This document shows positions 50,205 through 60,979 of a stretch of 64,000 nt of DNA, one piece after another (the stretch's first letter is position 1; each line of letters opens with the position of its first letter). Made by a program: the position numbers and the translations under genes. The DNA is from Pardosa pseudoannulata (Eukaryota; Arthropoda; Arachnida; Araneae; Lycosidae), in contig CM063500.1 in assembly GCA_032207245.1 (NCBI GenBank), positions 84,283,257 through 84,347,256 on the forward strand, read 5' to 3'. Below the pieces are notes generated by a model, which searched no databases, was not told where the DNA came from, and worked only from the letters and a program-made list of their open reading frames with translations.

Positions 50205-50400
50205 AATTATATTAGAAAGTTTTGACAAAGAGACAATCTCCCTAGAAGAGAAAACAGGTTAAAAACAATCATTTGAGAGAAATGCATTGCAATTTTATAT
50301 CTAAAAGTTTTGACTTAGAGAAATTATATTAGAAAGTTTTGACAAAGAGACAATCTCCGTAGAAGAGAAAGATTAAAATAAATCATTTGAATGAAATGCA
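50205..50400. repeat. Short direct repeats copying the exon's acceptor edge
   Basis: GACAAAGAGACAATCTCCCT at about 50223 and GACAAAGAGACAATCTCCGT at about 50340, each followed by AGAAGAG and GGTTAAAA-type sequence, copy the right border of the exon at 49968-50124. On the minus strand these give extra acceptor-like TTCTCTTCTAG sites upstream of the real one. Confidence 0.6.
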
Positions 50401-50878
50401 CTGGATATTTATAGCTGAAAGTTTTGACTTTTGGACATCAGATAAAAAGAAGAATAAAGAATAACGTATGAATAAAAATGCAATGTAGGTCTAGTAATAT
50501 AGGAATTTGGAGAATTAACGATCGATTAGCGTTGCTACATCAAAACGAATGTTACCCATTCAGGAAGCATACTACATCGAAAATTATGCGTGTTATTTCA
50601 AGAAAATCTCCTTTTAAATTTAACAATACCGTAATTTTCAAATAAACACCACACTCCAGAAAAATGGAGAAATAATTCTAAAATTGTATAGAAATGTCTT
50701 ATCAGTGTAAAATCTGTAAAATGTTAAATAGCACGTAGCATCGCCCTGAACGTCGAAGTCACAAAATCTTTACTTAATAAAATCTTTACTGCTACTCTAC
50801 TTTCTATTTGTTCAACAAGGGAAGCTACATAAGTATAAAACTAGCAGTATGTCTTCTATGCCATTTTGGTGCTATTAA

Positions 50879-51397
50879 CACATTGTGTGCGGGTACATTT
50901 CGCAGCGGAATTGTACCAGGAGCGGGCATTTAGCGCGTAAATTTAGTTATTCAGTTAAATCTCAATAGATCGAAAATTATTTAATTTTTTAACCAACTTT
51001 TCGTATTTTAAATTGAAATATATAAACAAATATATAAATAAAAATATATAAATAACAACCATAAGATTTTTGTAAACAAAAAATATATTTTTTAGCGAAT
51101 AAATTTATTATAGTAACGTAAATATGAAAAATCAACTAGAAATAGTAGTATATAGTTTTAACTTTTTCCTGTTCTGTGGTTGCGCATTAACTGATGTAAA
51201 AATTAGTTTTTATTTGTCTAAATTTTTCCAGAATCTATATAGTAGGCAAGAACAATCGGCTTAGTTTTCCTGTATATACCGTTATTTTTGTACCCACAAA
51301 CAAACCATGTTGTTACATTAACCCTTACTAGTACGTGTCCCGCGCTCAAGTATCAATTGTCAGAACACGTACTAGTATGTGTACCGCATACAATGTG
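50879..51397. mobile_element. TTAA-type MITE with GTACTAGTAC units, copy 3
   Basis: TTAA then CACATTGTGTGCGGG at the left and, reversed, CACATTGTATGCGGTACAC at the right (flank TAAA). It contains the shared block TGATGTAAAAATTAGTTTTT and two 44-bp units with CTAGTACG or ACTAGTATG near the right end. Confidence 0.8.
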
Positions 51398-51594
51398 TAA
51401 AAAAACCTCCTCTTCCTTTTTACTTTAATATATCCAAAGATAATTTAATAGAAACCATTGATGAATAGTAAGATGCTGTCTTTAGGTGTTTGATTCAGTG
51501 GTTTCGAATCCCGCTTATGGGATGGATGTTTGAAGCCTTTCTGAATGTTTTCTAAAGCAGGAGGTTTCAGCATCATGAGTATTTGTGTTGCAAA

Positions 51595-52417
51595 CAGGGT
51601 TTCGAACCGTAATTTTTTTTGTTCCAGTTTTCGTTCCGGTTCAACTAAAAAAATTAATATCGGTTCAGTTCCGGTTTTCGCTCCGCCAAAAATAACGGTT
51701 TTCGGTTCAGTTCCGGTTTTTGCTCCGCCAAAAATAACTGTTTTCGTTTCAGTTCCAAATGAATAATTTCATTTTATGTATATCTTATTTTTACTAAAAA
51801 TATAATTCTATCATAAACAAATGTAATTCTATCAAAATTTAGAAGATTTTATTCTTTTTTTAATTGGTACACTATGTTGATACAAACAGCAGGCCTAATG
51901 AAATACTACTATTACGAAACATTTGAATCGCCGCCATTACCAAACACCCATTTGATGCGCAGAAGATTTGATAGATGCTTCATGCTACGTCACTAGGGCC
52001 TCTCCTGTCTATTTACTCCTCCCTGATCTAAACAGTCTATACAAACATCCGTGGATGATCGCATGCTGAGATGTGAAATAAAATATAACTTGATATTTCT
52101 TAAAAAATCATCTATACGTCTAGTTTAATCAACTGAATAATATGTCTTCTACAAGTAGTTTCATGCGAAACTGAAACAGAAAAATTTAGTGAATATAAAA
52201 AATAGGAAATCGAGAAGCAGTATACATGTAATGATAATTATAAAGTTGACGTTAAATTAGAAAATATTGATAATGTAACAGTAACAAAATGACTGAAAGA
52301 TATATCGAACCGAAGTAAACCGATATTTTTTCCTACTCAGTTTCGATTTTCGGTCCGATCAAAATAACTGTTTTTTCCGGTTTTCGGTTTTTGGTTCAGT
52401 TCCGGTTCGAAGCCCTG
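51595..52417. mobile_element. hAT-type non-autonomous element with intact 8-bp target duplication
   Basis: Inverted ends CAGGGTTTCGAACCG and (reversed) CAGGGCTTCGAACCGGAAC, flanked on both sides by the exact 8-bp duplication GTTGCAAA (51587-51594 and 52418-52425). The subterminal regions are built of repeats of CGGTTTTCGGTTCAGTTCCG type. No transposase coding is seen. The 51545-51766 open frame is a by-product of the subterminal repeats. Confidence 0.92.
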
Positions 52418-52867
52418 GTTGCAAAAAAGAGATTACAACAGTAATCCAAACCAAACTAAAACAATAGCAAGTATTTATACGGAAAGATCTGTTGCTGACA
52501 GAAAATTTGCAATTCAAATTAACGTGAATGCTAGGGGAGAATGTATAGGAATGAGGGAGATAATGTAATTGTTCCAAGAAATCGTTTACGGTGAAAAAGA
52601 CACTAATGTTTCTTAAAAACGCATGTAAGCGAAACGTCACAATTACAGAAAGTTTCAATTTTAAATATTTAATTTAATACTCTATGGATCTTAAAAACTT
52701 TCTATGTGATGCAAATGTGACCACGACACTCAAAAGTAATTAGCACTTATGAGTAGTTCTAATTAGTAATACGTCTTATAAGTGCAGTCAGTACGAGGAT
52801 GTTTCTTTGTGTTGTTAACTGAAGTACAACAGATTGTTTACTCCTAAACTTTAGCTCAACTCACTTT

Positions 52868-53024
52868 GGGGCTTACTCTGGACGTTGCGAGTAGAGTCGA
52901 ACGTTCGTTGTGACGTCACTTTGACGTCAGCTTGATCATTTGCTCACATAATGTCCGCAAGATGACGTCAAAATGACGTCACAACGAAGGTTCGAAACGA
53001 ACCGCAACGTCCAGAGTAAGGGCC
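52868..53024. mobile_element. Hairpin MITE with four TGACGTCA palindromes, copy 1
   Basis: A 157-bp near-palindrome with ends GGGCTTACTCTGGACGTTGC and GCAACGTCCAGAGTAAGGGC, next to TTTG on both sides. TGACGTCA occurs at 52911, 52922, 52963 and 52974. A diverged copy is at 59459-59604. Confidence 0.85.
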
Positions 53025-53164
53025 TTTGTTTTACTTTTAATAGTACAAAATGACTTGATCGTACTTAAACCGCTATATGTCGTTTAACACTTGTAAGCTA
53101 TTGTTACAACTTAGAGAAGTTCGTAATTAAAATAATAAATAGTTAATTTCTGAAAATAATTTTA

Positions 53165-53298
53165 GAGTCGGTCTTATCAAAGTCGTTTAACGGCTAACCG
53201 CAATTAATCTCTGTTTAAACGGAAAATTGCGTCCTACCATTGGTTGGGGCCACGGGTTAATCACGGTTAGTCGCTAACCGACTTAGTGAGACTGGCCC
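53165..53298. mobile_element. Hairpin MITE, second family, copy 1
   Basis: Inverted arms GTCGGTCTTATCAAAGTCGT / (reversed) GGCCAGTCTCACTAAGTCGG and GGCTAACCGCAATTAATC / GACTAACCGTGATTAACC, with a central TGCGTCCTACCATTGGTTGG. Another copy is at 60851-60978. Confidence 0.8.
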
Positions 53299-53299
53299 A

Positions 53300-54745
53300 T
53301 AATGTGCAATAAATCATTTTTGAATGAAAAAGTATGTATTGTTTCCCTTACTTTAAAATAAATTTTTAAAAAAAATGTTGACGGCTACTAGAGCAAAAAA
53401 TAATTATATGATGATCAAATGTTTGTTATTTTGTGAGATTTATATAGTGTTAATTAATATGATTCATAACATCCAGTAGTCATTCATCAATCGTAACAGT
53501 AGATTTTATTTAATTTAATATAGTTCAGAAAAATGAAATAACAAATATCTAATTTTTTATTGTTTGTTTTAAGTCAATGTCTAGAAACAAATAATGAAAG
53601 ATGATAAACCTCCAGTAAGAAAGCTAAAGATGTGTTAAAAAATAAATAATAGAAACTAAATTTATAAACATTATTAAGTGGGTCACTCTTGTGGTAAAAC
53701 TAATATAAATATTGATTTTCCTAAACTGATTTACAAGTGAAAATGTTAACATGCATGCATAATTCTTGACTCAATATTTAATGCTACTTCATTTGATACC
53801 TTTTCCATAACACACTAGCTATAAAAAGCTTACAGTTATATCCCTTTTTAACATGCCAGTTCAGTGTCACTTGTGACGTACATATAACACAATAGTGTCA
53901 CATATGACATATATGGTAAATGATTTGGTGTGTTATATAACACCGTCGCATGGATGACCTAAAATTGCTAAAAAAAAACCTCTCGCCTATCAAAAACCAA
54001 AATAAATGCATCATCAAAATGGATCCGTTGACTAAAACAGATTAAGAAAAAAACATAGAACAGTGAAGCACGGCGAAATAACGCAGCACCAAACACGACA
54101 CAACTGTTTACGAACTTTAAAGACTTTATGGCGTGCCAGGAATCAGTTATGTTTCGGATCGCTACCCAAAGAAACATTATCTCAGAAAAGTACAGTTATA
54201 TGCTCCCAGTAAATTTTTTATGGGATTGCAGCCTACTCTTCTTTACGTTTTAACAGCTCTCTAATTACCAACAAATTACAGAGTCTTTTTGCTGTTTAAT
54301 ACGTTTAAGAATATAGGAGTAGTTTAGTAATTTTTGTATTTACATGGTTCATACCACAAAATTAAAAGAATTATTTCTTTGATGTCCAAGTGAATTTCAT
54401 AAATCAGAGGGTTCCAACTTTCAGGGGCTTGAGAGCCACATTATAAAATTTATGCCTGATTACGGGCCGCACTTCCATAATTGGCCATTTTTTTAGAAAT
54501 CTACATACAGGACAGAGTTATTAGACGTAAAGATAATATAGCTTAATTAAAAACAAAAGTCATTTTAGTTTCCTTAAAACAAGTGGACATTACCGTGCTA
54601 TATAATGCATCATGCGGATTTATGGATATTTGTACATTTTGAATGTAAGAATAAACACAAAGTGGGGAATCAAAATACACCAAACCTTCTGCAAGTTAAC
54701 ATAGCAGATTTACTAGATGACTTCAAGTAAATAATAGAGTTTGTT
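53300..54745. other. Intron stretch, nothing recognised
   Basis: AT-rich, with no exon or repeat recognised. GTGTCACTTGTGACG-like short palindromes near 53870-53910 are minor. Confidence 0.45.
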
Positions 54746-54749
54746 AACA

Positions 54750-54927
54750 GGTTTGGTTTGGTTTGGTTTTGAGCGCTACTCACTGTTTTGCTACTCGAGG
54801 GCAAATGAGACCGGGGCCTATTTCTTAAAGTCAATTCCGAAAGGCTACGAATATCAGTGCCATCTGTGAGATTCGAAACCGTGAACTCAAGCATCGAAGA
54901 GCAGCACTACCATTCGGACATCGTTTA
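54750..54927 (-). mobile_element. tRNA-derived SINE, family A
   Basis: GAGCGCTACTCACTGTTTTG, GAGGGCAAATGAGACCGGGG, AAAGGCTACGAATATCAGTG and the head GTGAGATTCGAAACCGTGAA match the family with divergence. It lies in an ANKS1 intron on the sense strand, with a (GGTTT)n tract at its left end. Confidence 0.8.
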
Positions 54928-55647
54928 GGGAGTTTGTTTCAGAACTATCCACCAGAACTTCGACAACAAACAAAAAAGAATGGTACTACAACTGGACTAG
55001 GTTCTAACAACTAGCTGACTATGCACTAACATTTCGTCGACCGAAGAAAAACACAATACAAGGTACTCAGTCTTCCAGAAAGCATAGTAAGCTTTCCTCC
55101 AGCAGCAATCATTTTAAGAATATATATCAGTTGTTCTGATTGTAGCAGTTCAGTGCTTTTGAAAGCTGTTATCTAGACATTAGAGAAATGTTAAATACTA
55201 GTGGTTACTAGCGAAAAGAAAATGACTGAATTAGGAACACGAAAACCCGACATTAACCTCGTTAATAACCTTTCATGGGAAGTTGAGTGCTAGTTTCGTG
55301 AGAGACACACTGTAACTGCTTACTAATCGTGAAATGTTGGTCATGCTACGACAAGAATAGGTACTATTTCTGAGATAAAAATCGATCAGAATTCAAGATG
55401 ATGTTATCCAGATAAGATTTATAGCAATAAATGTTAACTACTTAAAAATTGCTAGAGGAAAACTTACGAGGAAGAATTAAACTTGTATAGCAGCTAGACT
55501 TCCTTTTGACAACTCACTGATACTTTAACATTTTTAAGAACCGCTCTCCTTGCTAAAAGAACGGAAATCTGAAAATACGAATTATATTTCTACGATTACT
55601 CTCCATTTATATCACTTTTAAAGTTAAACTCTGAAAATTTGGGACTT

Positions 55648-55900
55648 GACATGGCCTAGCGGTTAGCATGATGGACTAAAATCCCTGGATGCTGGGTTGG
55701 AGGCTCGAAGGTCCACTAAATTTCTTCCCCTATAAGCAAGAGAAATCAGGTTAAACCTGTTGATTTGAAAGTCCACCCGCTGGAAAATTGGCATGTGGGA
55801 GCGTGCTATGAAATCAGAGACAAAATCTAACTTTATTTTTAAAATTGAGAGAATTCTCCAACATAGCATCACAAACGCCTTGCATCGGTCAAGATAGTCG
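55648..55900 (+). mobile_element. tRNA-derived SINE, family B
   Basis: The head has a pol III box A-like TGGCCTAGCGGTTAGCATG and, about 40 bases on, a box B-like GGAGGCTCGAAGGTCC, in plus orientation. A non-tRNA body follows (CAGGTTAAACCTGTTGATTT). It is not a functional tRNA gene because the cloverleaf cannot be completed. Only one copy seen here. Confidence 0.6.
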
Positions 55901-56309
55901 GCCCTGGAGATGTCATTTCTTAATATCTTTAATCCGTGTAAGATGATCCACCATACGGAATTTCTTACACCTCATACTTCTTAAGAAACACTAATCACTA
56001 TACCATTCAGTGAGTAATATATGAGTTTTATATACATATGATCGACCGGAGGATCAAGGCGAACCGCAGACCAATGTTCATATAAGGCCTTGAGGCTTAT
56101 GTGAATATTTGCAAACTAAAAAGACAAATTCAGATGGGATGTAAATATAATAAAAATTAAACTAGCAAAAATTCAAAAATATTATACAAAATAATTGATT
56201 AAAATAACAGTTTTTTACTTTGAATACTGTTTAAGAATTAGTCATTTCCTTAATTCTTTTATACTTTGTAATTTTCTTGCAAATATTTGTCTCTTATATT
56301 TGTTTCATT

Positions 56310-58240
56310 ACAGTTTTTTAAAGCAGCCATTTTTTATCTGTTTCTTTTCAATTCTAGAAAATAGTTATTTATAAGTACTTTAAAGTTAGTCATAGTAGAT
56401 AATAAGTAATTATTGTTTTATTTTGATAGAAAAAAACCATAATATTATAGGGAAAAAACTGCTCCTAAACACTTTCTCAGGATCTTATTTTATATTTGTT
56501 CCATTATAGTTTTAAAGCAACCACTTTCTTGATCTGTTTACTTTACAAGATCAATTCTAGAAAACTTTTATTTATAAGTACTTTAAAGTTAGTCATAGTA
56601 GGTAGTAAGTCCTTATTGTCTTATTTTGATAGAAAAAATCATAACGTTACAGAAAAAGGCTGCTCCTAAACACCTTCTTATGATCTTATCTTATATTTGT
56701 TCCATTACAGTTTTAAAGCAACCACTTTCTTGATCTGTTTACTTTACAAGATCAATTCTAGAAAAGAGTTATTTATAAGTACTTTAAAGTTAGTTATAGT
56801 AGGTAGTAAGTCTTTATTGTCTTATTTTGATAGAAAAAATCATAATATTATAGAAAAAAAGCTGCTCCTAAACACCTTCTTAGGATCTTATATTTGTTCC
56901 ATTACAGTTTTAAAGCAACCACTTTCTTGATCTGTTTACTTTACAAGATCAATTCTAGAAAACTTTTATTTATAAGTACGTTTAAGTCAGTCATAGTAGG
57001 TAATAAGTCTATTGTCTTATTTTGATAGAAAAAATCATAATATTATAGAAAAAAAGCTGCTCCTAAACACCTTCTTAGGATCTTATATTTGTTCCATTAC
57101 AGTTTTAAAGCACTCACTTTCTTGATCTGTTTACTTTTCAAGATCAGTTCTAGAAAACAGTTATTTATACGTACTTTAAAGTTAGTCATAGTAGGTAGTA
57201 AGTCATTATTGTTTTATTTTGACAGAGAAAACCATAATATTATAGAAAAAAGCTTCTCCTAAACACCTTCTTAGGATCTTATATTTGTTCCATTACAAAT
57301 TTAAAGCAACCATTTTCTTGATCTGTTTATTTTTCAAAACAATTCTAGAAAAGAGTTATTTATAAGTACTTTTTATAAGTACTTTAAATAACTGTTATAA
57401 GTGTTATATGTCTATAAGTAAAGTATTTTAAAGTTAGTCATATTAGGTAGTAAGCTATTATTGTCTTATTCATAGAAAAAAAATCATTGTATTAAAAAAA
57501 AAGCTGTTTCTAAACACCTTCTTAAGATCTTATCTTATATTTGTTCCATTGCAGTTTTAAAGCAACCACTTTCTTGATCTGTTTACTTTACAAGATCAGT
57601 TCTAGAAAACAGTTATTTATACGTACTTTAAAGTTAGTCATAGTAGGTAGTAAGTCATTATTGTTTTATTTTGACAGAGAAAACCATAATATTATAGAAA
57701 AAAGCTTCTCCTAAACACCTTCTTAGGATCTTATATTTGTTCCATTACAAATTTAAAGCAACCATTTTCTTGATCTGTTTATTTTTCAAAACAATTCTAG
57801 AAAAGAGTTATTTATAAGTACTTTAAAGTTAGTCATAGTAGGTAGTAAGTCTTTATCCAAGTCCAAGTAGTACGGTGTTTTTGGGGCACCTTGACTGAAA
57901 GTCGTATCGTCAGTGATGAGCAATTGATACAATCATTACAGGTGTGCTTTGTAAGTAAGTCCTTATTGTCTTATTTTGATAGAAAAAATCATAATATTAT
58001 AGAAAAAAAGCTGCTCCTAAACACCTTCTTAGGATCTTATATTTGTTCCATTACAGTTTTAAAGCACTCACTTTCTTGATCTGTTTACTTTTCAAGATCA
58101 GTTCTAGAAAACAGTTATTTATAAGTATTTATAAGTACTATAAAGTTAGACATAGTGGGTAGTAAATCATTATTGTCCTATATTGATAGAAAAAATCATA
58201 AAATTATAGAAAAAAATGCTGCTCCTAAATAGTGTACCAT
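56310..58240. repeat. About 200-bp tandem repeat, about 9 copies
   Basis: Units hold AAGTACTTTAAAGTTAGTCA, AGGTAGTAAGTC, GCTCCTAAACACCTTCTTAG, TTGTTCCATTACAG and CTTTCTTGATCTGTTTACTT, with unit starts near 56381, 56584, 56785, 56978 and 57176. An unrelated insert of about 100 bp (about 57858-57955) interrupts a late unit, with TAAGTC on both sides. Confidence 0.93.
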
Positions 58241-58426
58241 TATTTGGGAGTAACAGAAGAGTATTGAAAAAATATTAAGGTAAGTCATTATAAAAAAATT
58301 GAAGTTGCTTGCATATGTACTTTTACCAAACGGGTTTCCCAACATGCAAAAGTTTAGGTCATGCTATATATGGATTGACAGCATAGTGCCTTATCCATTT
58401 GTTTCATGTTTATTTCAACCTCACAG

Positions 58427-59077
58427 CAGGCCGTAACTTGGGGCAAAGGTGGCATTTGCCAAGGGCGCTTCAGTCATAGGGGTTCCGCACTGTGATGAAA
58501 ATAGTATCCGAAAGAGGACAATTCGATCCGAATAGAAATAAGAAGTTGAAAAATAATTTTTTTTATTTATAAAATCCAAAGTGTTTAGAAATTGTTTTTT
58601 TTTATGAATTTTCTTATTTTTTAAAATGCTTCTAGAGACTAAACTTGTTATAGATTCTTATAAAATGTTTACCAAAGACTCCTAAAATGCCTTAATATAA
58701 ATCCGAGTATTCGTTTTAAATTTTGAATTTATTAAAGTTATTAAAACTAAATTTAAATTTAGAAATTCGTCAATATTTTATGAAAATTTAACGTACAAAT
58801 AAAACATATTCTCCTCAAATAAACTATTTCGTTTATCAGCAAAATAATACCCCCAGAGTGTTCTAACATATTTAAAGAGTTAATCAGATAACAATAGAAG
58901 AAAAATTAAAAATTAATATACTAGGAACTTTTAAGAATCAACAAAATATTTTGTGAGTTCATTTTTAATATCTCATATAGAAAAAATAACATGTTTATAT
59001 ATTTTCTCATTATATTTGGCGGTAGGGGCGCAGGCCAGTTTTTTGCCAAGGGTGCCAAAGGACCTAGTTACGGCCTG
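58427..59077. mobile_element. hAT-like non-autonomous element, copy 2
   Basis: Ends CAGGCCGTAACTTGG and CCTAGTTACGGCCTG, flanked by CCTCACAG at 58419-58426 and 59079-59086: an 8-bp duplication, with one extra G on the right. It is inverted relative to 40009-40708 and close to it in length. It ends about 60 bp from the ANKS1 exon at 59136-59216. Confidence 0.88.
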
Positions 59078-59135
59078 GCCTCACAGTTTTTTTTAATTTT
59101 ATAAGTTTTTCGAAACATTATTTGTTGGTACTTAC

Positions 59136-59216
59136 TTGTGCCCATTGAGCGCGGCATGATGGAGCGAGGTGTAGCCGCTTTGATCTTGAGCATTGGCACC
59201 GGGTCCCCTTCGCAAA
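59136..59216 (-). CDS. ANKS1A: ANKS1 homologue, ankyrin repeat 1 (most 5' exon seen)
   Basis: An 81-nt exon between CTTTTCCTTTCAG and ACAA|GTAAGT. It needs two bases from an unseen upstream exon and leaves two bases (AA) for the next. It reads LRRGPGANAQDQSGYTSLHH and then AALNGHK. SGYTSLHHAALNGHK is the first-repeat signature of ANKS1 and related CASKIN proteins; the following exons fit ANKS1 better, because the later repeats and loops match and no SH3 domain follows. The family's short N-terminal segment before this exon, with the start codon, was not found up to the right edge. Confidence 0.93.
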
Positions 59217-59458
59217 CTGAAAGGAAAAGAGAAAAAAAATATTAAAATTCTTTAGTCGTCACCAAACAAAACAAAATTCATTGTATAATGGCTTAATATA
59301 TTGTTTCATTTTTAACCTTTTTTTTTAATATTTCGCATATTTTGTAGTCTTCATTTTCTCTTTACCCAATCTTCACTAGGGAATGTACAAATTAAATTAA
59401 AAATTCTCTGCATTGTCGATAAGCGAGGACAACGTAAAATTGAAAAAATAAAAGGTCA

Positions 59459-59604
59459 GGCCCTTACTCTGGAAGTTGCGAATCGGTTCGAACGTTCGTT
59501 GGGACGTCAACTTGCGGACATTATGCAAGCAAACGATCAAGCTGACGTCAAAGTGACGTCCCTACGATCGTTCGGACCGATTCCCAACGTCCAGAGTAAG
59601 TCCC
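59459..59604. mobile_element. Hairpin MITE with TGACGTCA, copy 2
   Basis: Ends GGCCCTTACTCTGGAAGTTG and (reversed) GGACTTACTCTGGACGTTGG. One intact TGACGTCA and near-matches remain of the four in copy 1. It lies in the intron upstream of the ankyrin repeat 1 exon. Confidence 0.8.
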
Positions 59605-59891
59605 CAGGAAAATAATACAGCTGTTTTCAGTTTTAACAAGTTTATACCTCAGCAAGTGAAAAAAAAAGTTGCTTGTACATCTTTTATTTTCTTTCTTGTT
59701 CCTGCACTGTAGAGGATATCAACTGCAAGCTTAATTTTGCAGTTGGCTATAAACGTTTTCTTTTTTTCTGAATTTCGAACGTTGTTCCCAATTAGCTGGT
59801 TAATGTGCAAGAAATAAAAACTAAAAAATGCTCCCCAATAAATGTACATTTATAAGACTGAAAAATTGTAACAACAGTCCCAATATCTTAA

Positions 59892-60061
59892 CACATTGTA
59901 TGCGAGACACTTGGTGTAATTTAATTTTACATCAGTCAATCTGACTGATGTAAAATGAAATAATTTTCGATCTATTGAGATTTAACTGAATAACTAAATT
60001 TAATCTCAAAACGCCCGCTCCCGGTACAATTCCGCTGCAAAATGTACCCGCAAACAATGTG
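59892..60061. mobile_element. TTAA-type MITE, short copy 4, both TTAA kept
   Basis: TTAA (59888-59891), CACATTGTATGCGAGACAC, then at the other end AATGTACCCGCAAACAATGTG and TTAA (60062-60065). It shares TCAAAACGCCCGCTCCCGGT and GATTTAACTGAATAACTAAA with copies 1 and 3 but lacks the GTACTAGTAC minisatellite. A 13-bp internal hairpin (TTTTACATCAGTC) lies near 59926. Confidence 0.88.
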
Positions 60062-60065
60062 TTAA

Positions 60066-60850
60066 TACATGGTTTACCAACAAATGCATATAGTCGACAC
60101 CTGAGTGGTAAGATTTTTTAGATCTAATTAGAAAAGGAACACATAAGTCAAGTAGCAAGGCAATACGCACTAGAAGCAACACGTGAAGAAGGGGGGAGGG
60201 CACCATCGAGTAATATAATAAAATTCCACTCCTGACTTAACTTAAAGCCATACAATCCTGACAACTAATTGCCTTGACAGCGCACCTCCGTCGTACGCAA
60301 GTTCCACAGTACGGGGAAACTTCCCAATCCGCTCCAGTCTGCTCAACTCAACTGCTCTCTCCCCGAACTACGGAATGTCTGGAAAAACAATGTTACAAGT
60401 TCTGGCACAGATGCAACTTAAACATCTCAATTTGATTTTCAAACTCAATTTTGTACTCTTCGCGTACGCAGTAAAATAGCGGGCGGTCATCGGATAACGA
60501 GTGACGTGGACTTGAGCATAGGGAACTGCACGTGGGATTTATAAACCTTTATTTCCAGGTTAGGGAGACACACTGGATATGGAGTGAAGTTTACTCTTGC
60601 TAAGAGACGTCACGAGGTTACACTTCACTTTCAATTACTTAAATATCGTCTGCATTATTTTCATACATTTTATCACTGAATATTACATAGATAATTTTAT
60701 TTTATATTTAGCTTAAATAATAGATTAGGGACATATGTGATCATTTTAAATTTAATCATCGATTATTTTTTATTGCAATGAAAATTTTATCACCGGTATT
60801 AACAACAAATTCTATCTACCTTCTTTAAAAAAGAAAAACCACATGCTAAA
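60066..60850. other. Possible upstream ANKS1 region, no exon identified
   Basis: GC-richer around 60250-60380. On the minus strand there is an acceptor-like TTGTTTTTCCAG near 60380, but no coding exon matching the ANKS1 N-terminus could be read. It may be intron or 5' untranslated sequence. Confidence 0.3.
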
Positions 60851-60978
60851 GGCCGGTCTGACCAAAATCTTTAATAGTAATCGTGATTAATCTCTGTTTA
60901 AATGGAGAATTGCGTCCTACCATTGGTTGGCGCCATGGGTTAATCGCAATTAGCCGTTAAACGACTTACCTGCCCTAC
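60851..60978. mobile_element. Hairpin MITE, second family, copy 2
   Basis: GGCCGGTCTGACCAAAATCT, GTGATTAATCTCTGTTTAAA, TGCGTCCTACCATTGGTTGG and GGGTTAATCGCAATTAGCCG match 53165-53298, with the flanks different. Confidence 0.8.
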
Positions 60979-60979
60979 A

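Noticed and set aside
60370..60385. Acceptor-like TTGTTTTTCCAG as the border of the missing first ANKS1 exon
   Set aside because: The sequence after it on the minus strand has stops and no ANKS1-like N-terminal peptide, so no exon could be supported.
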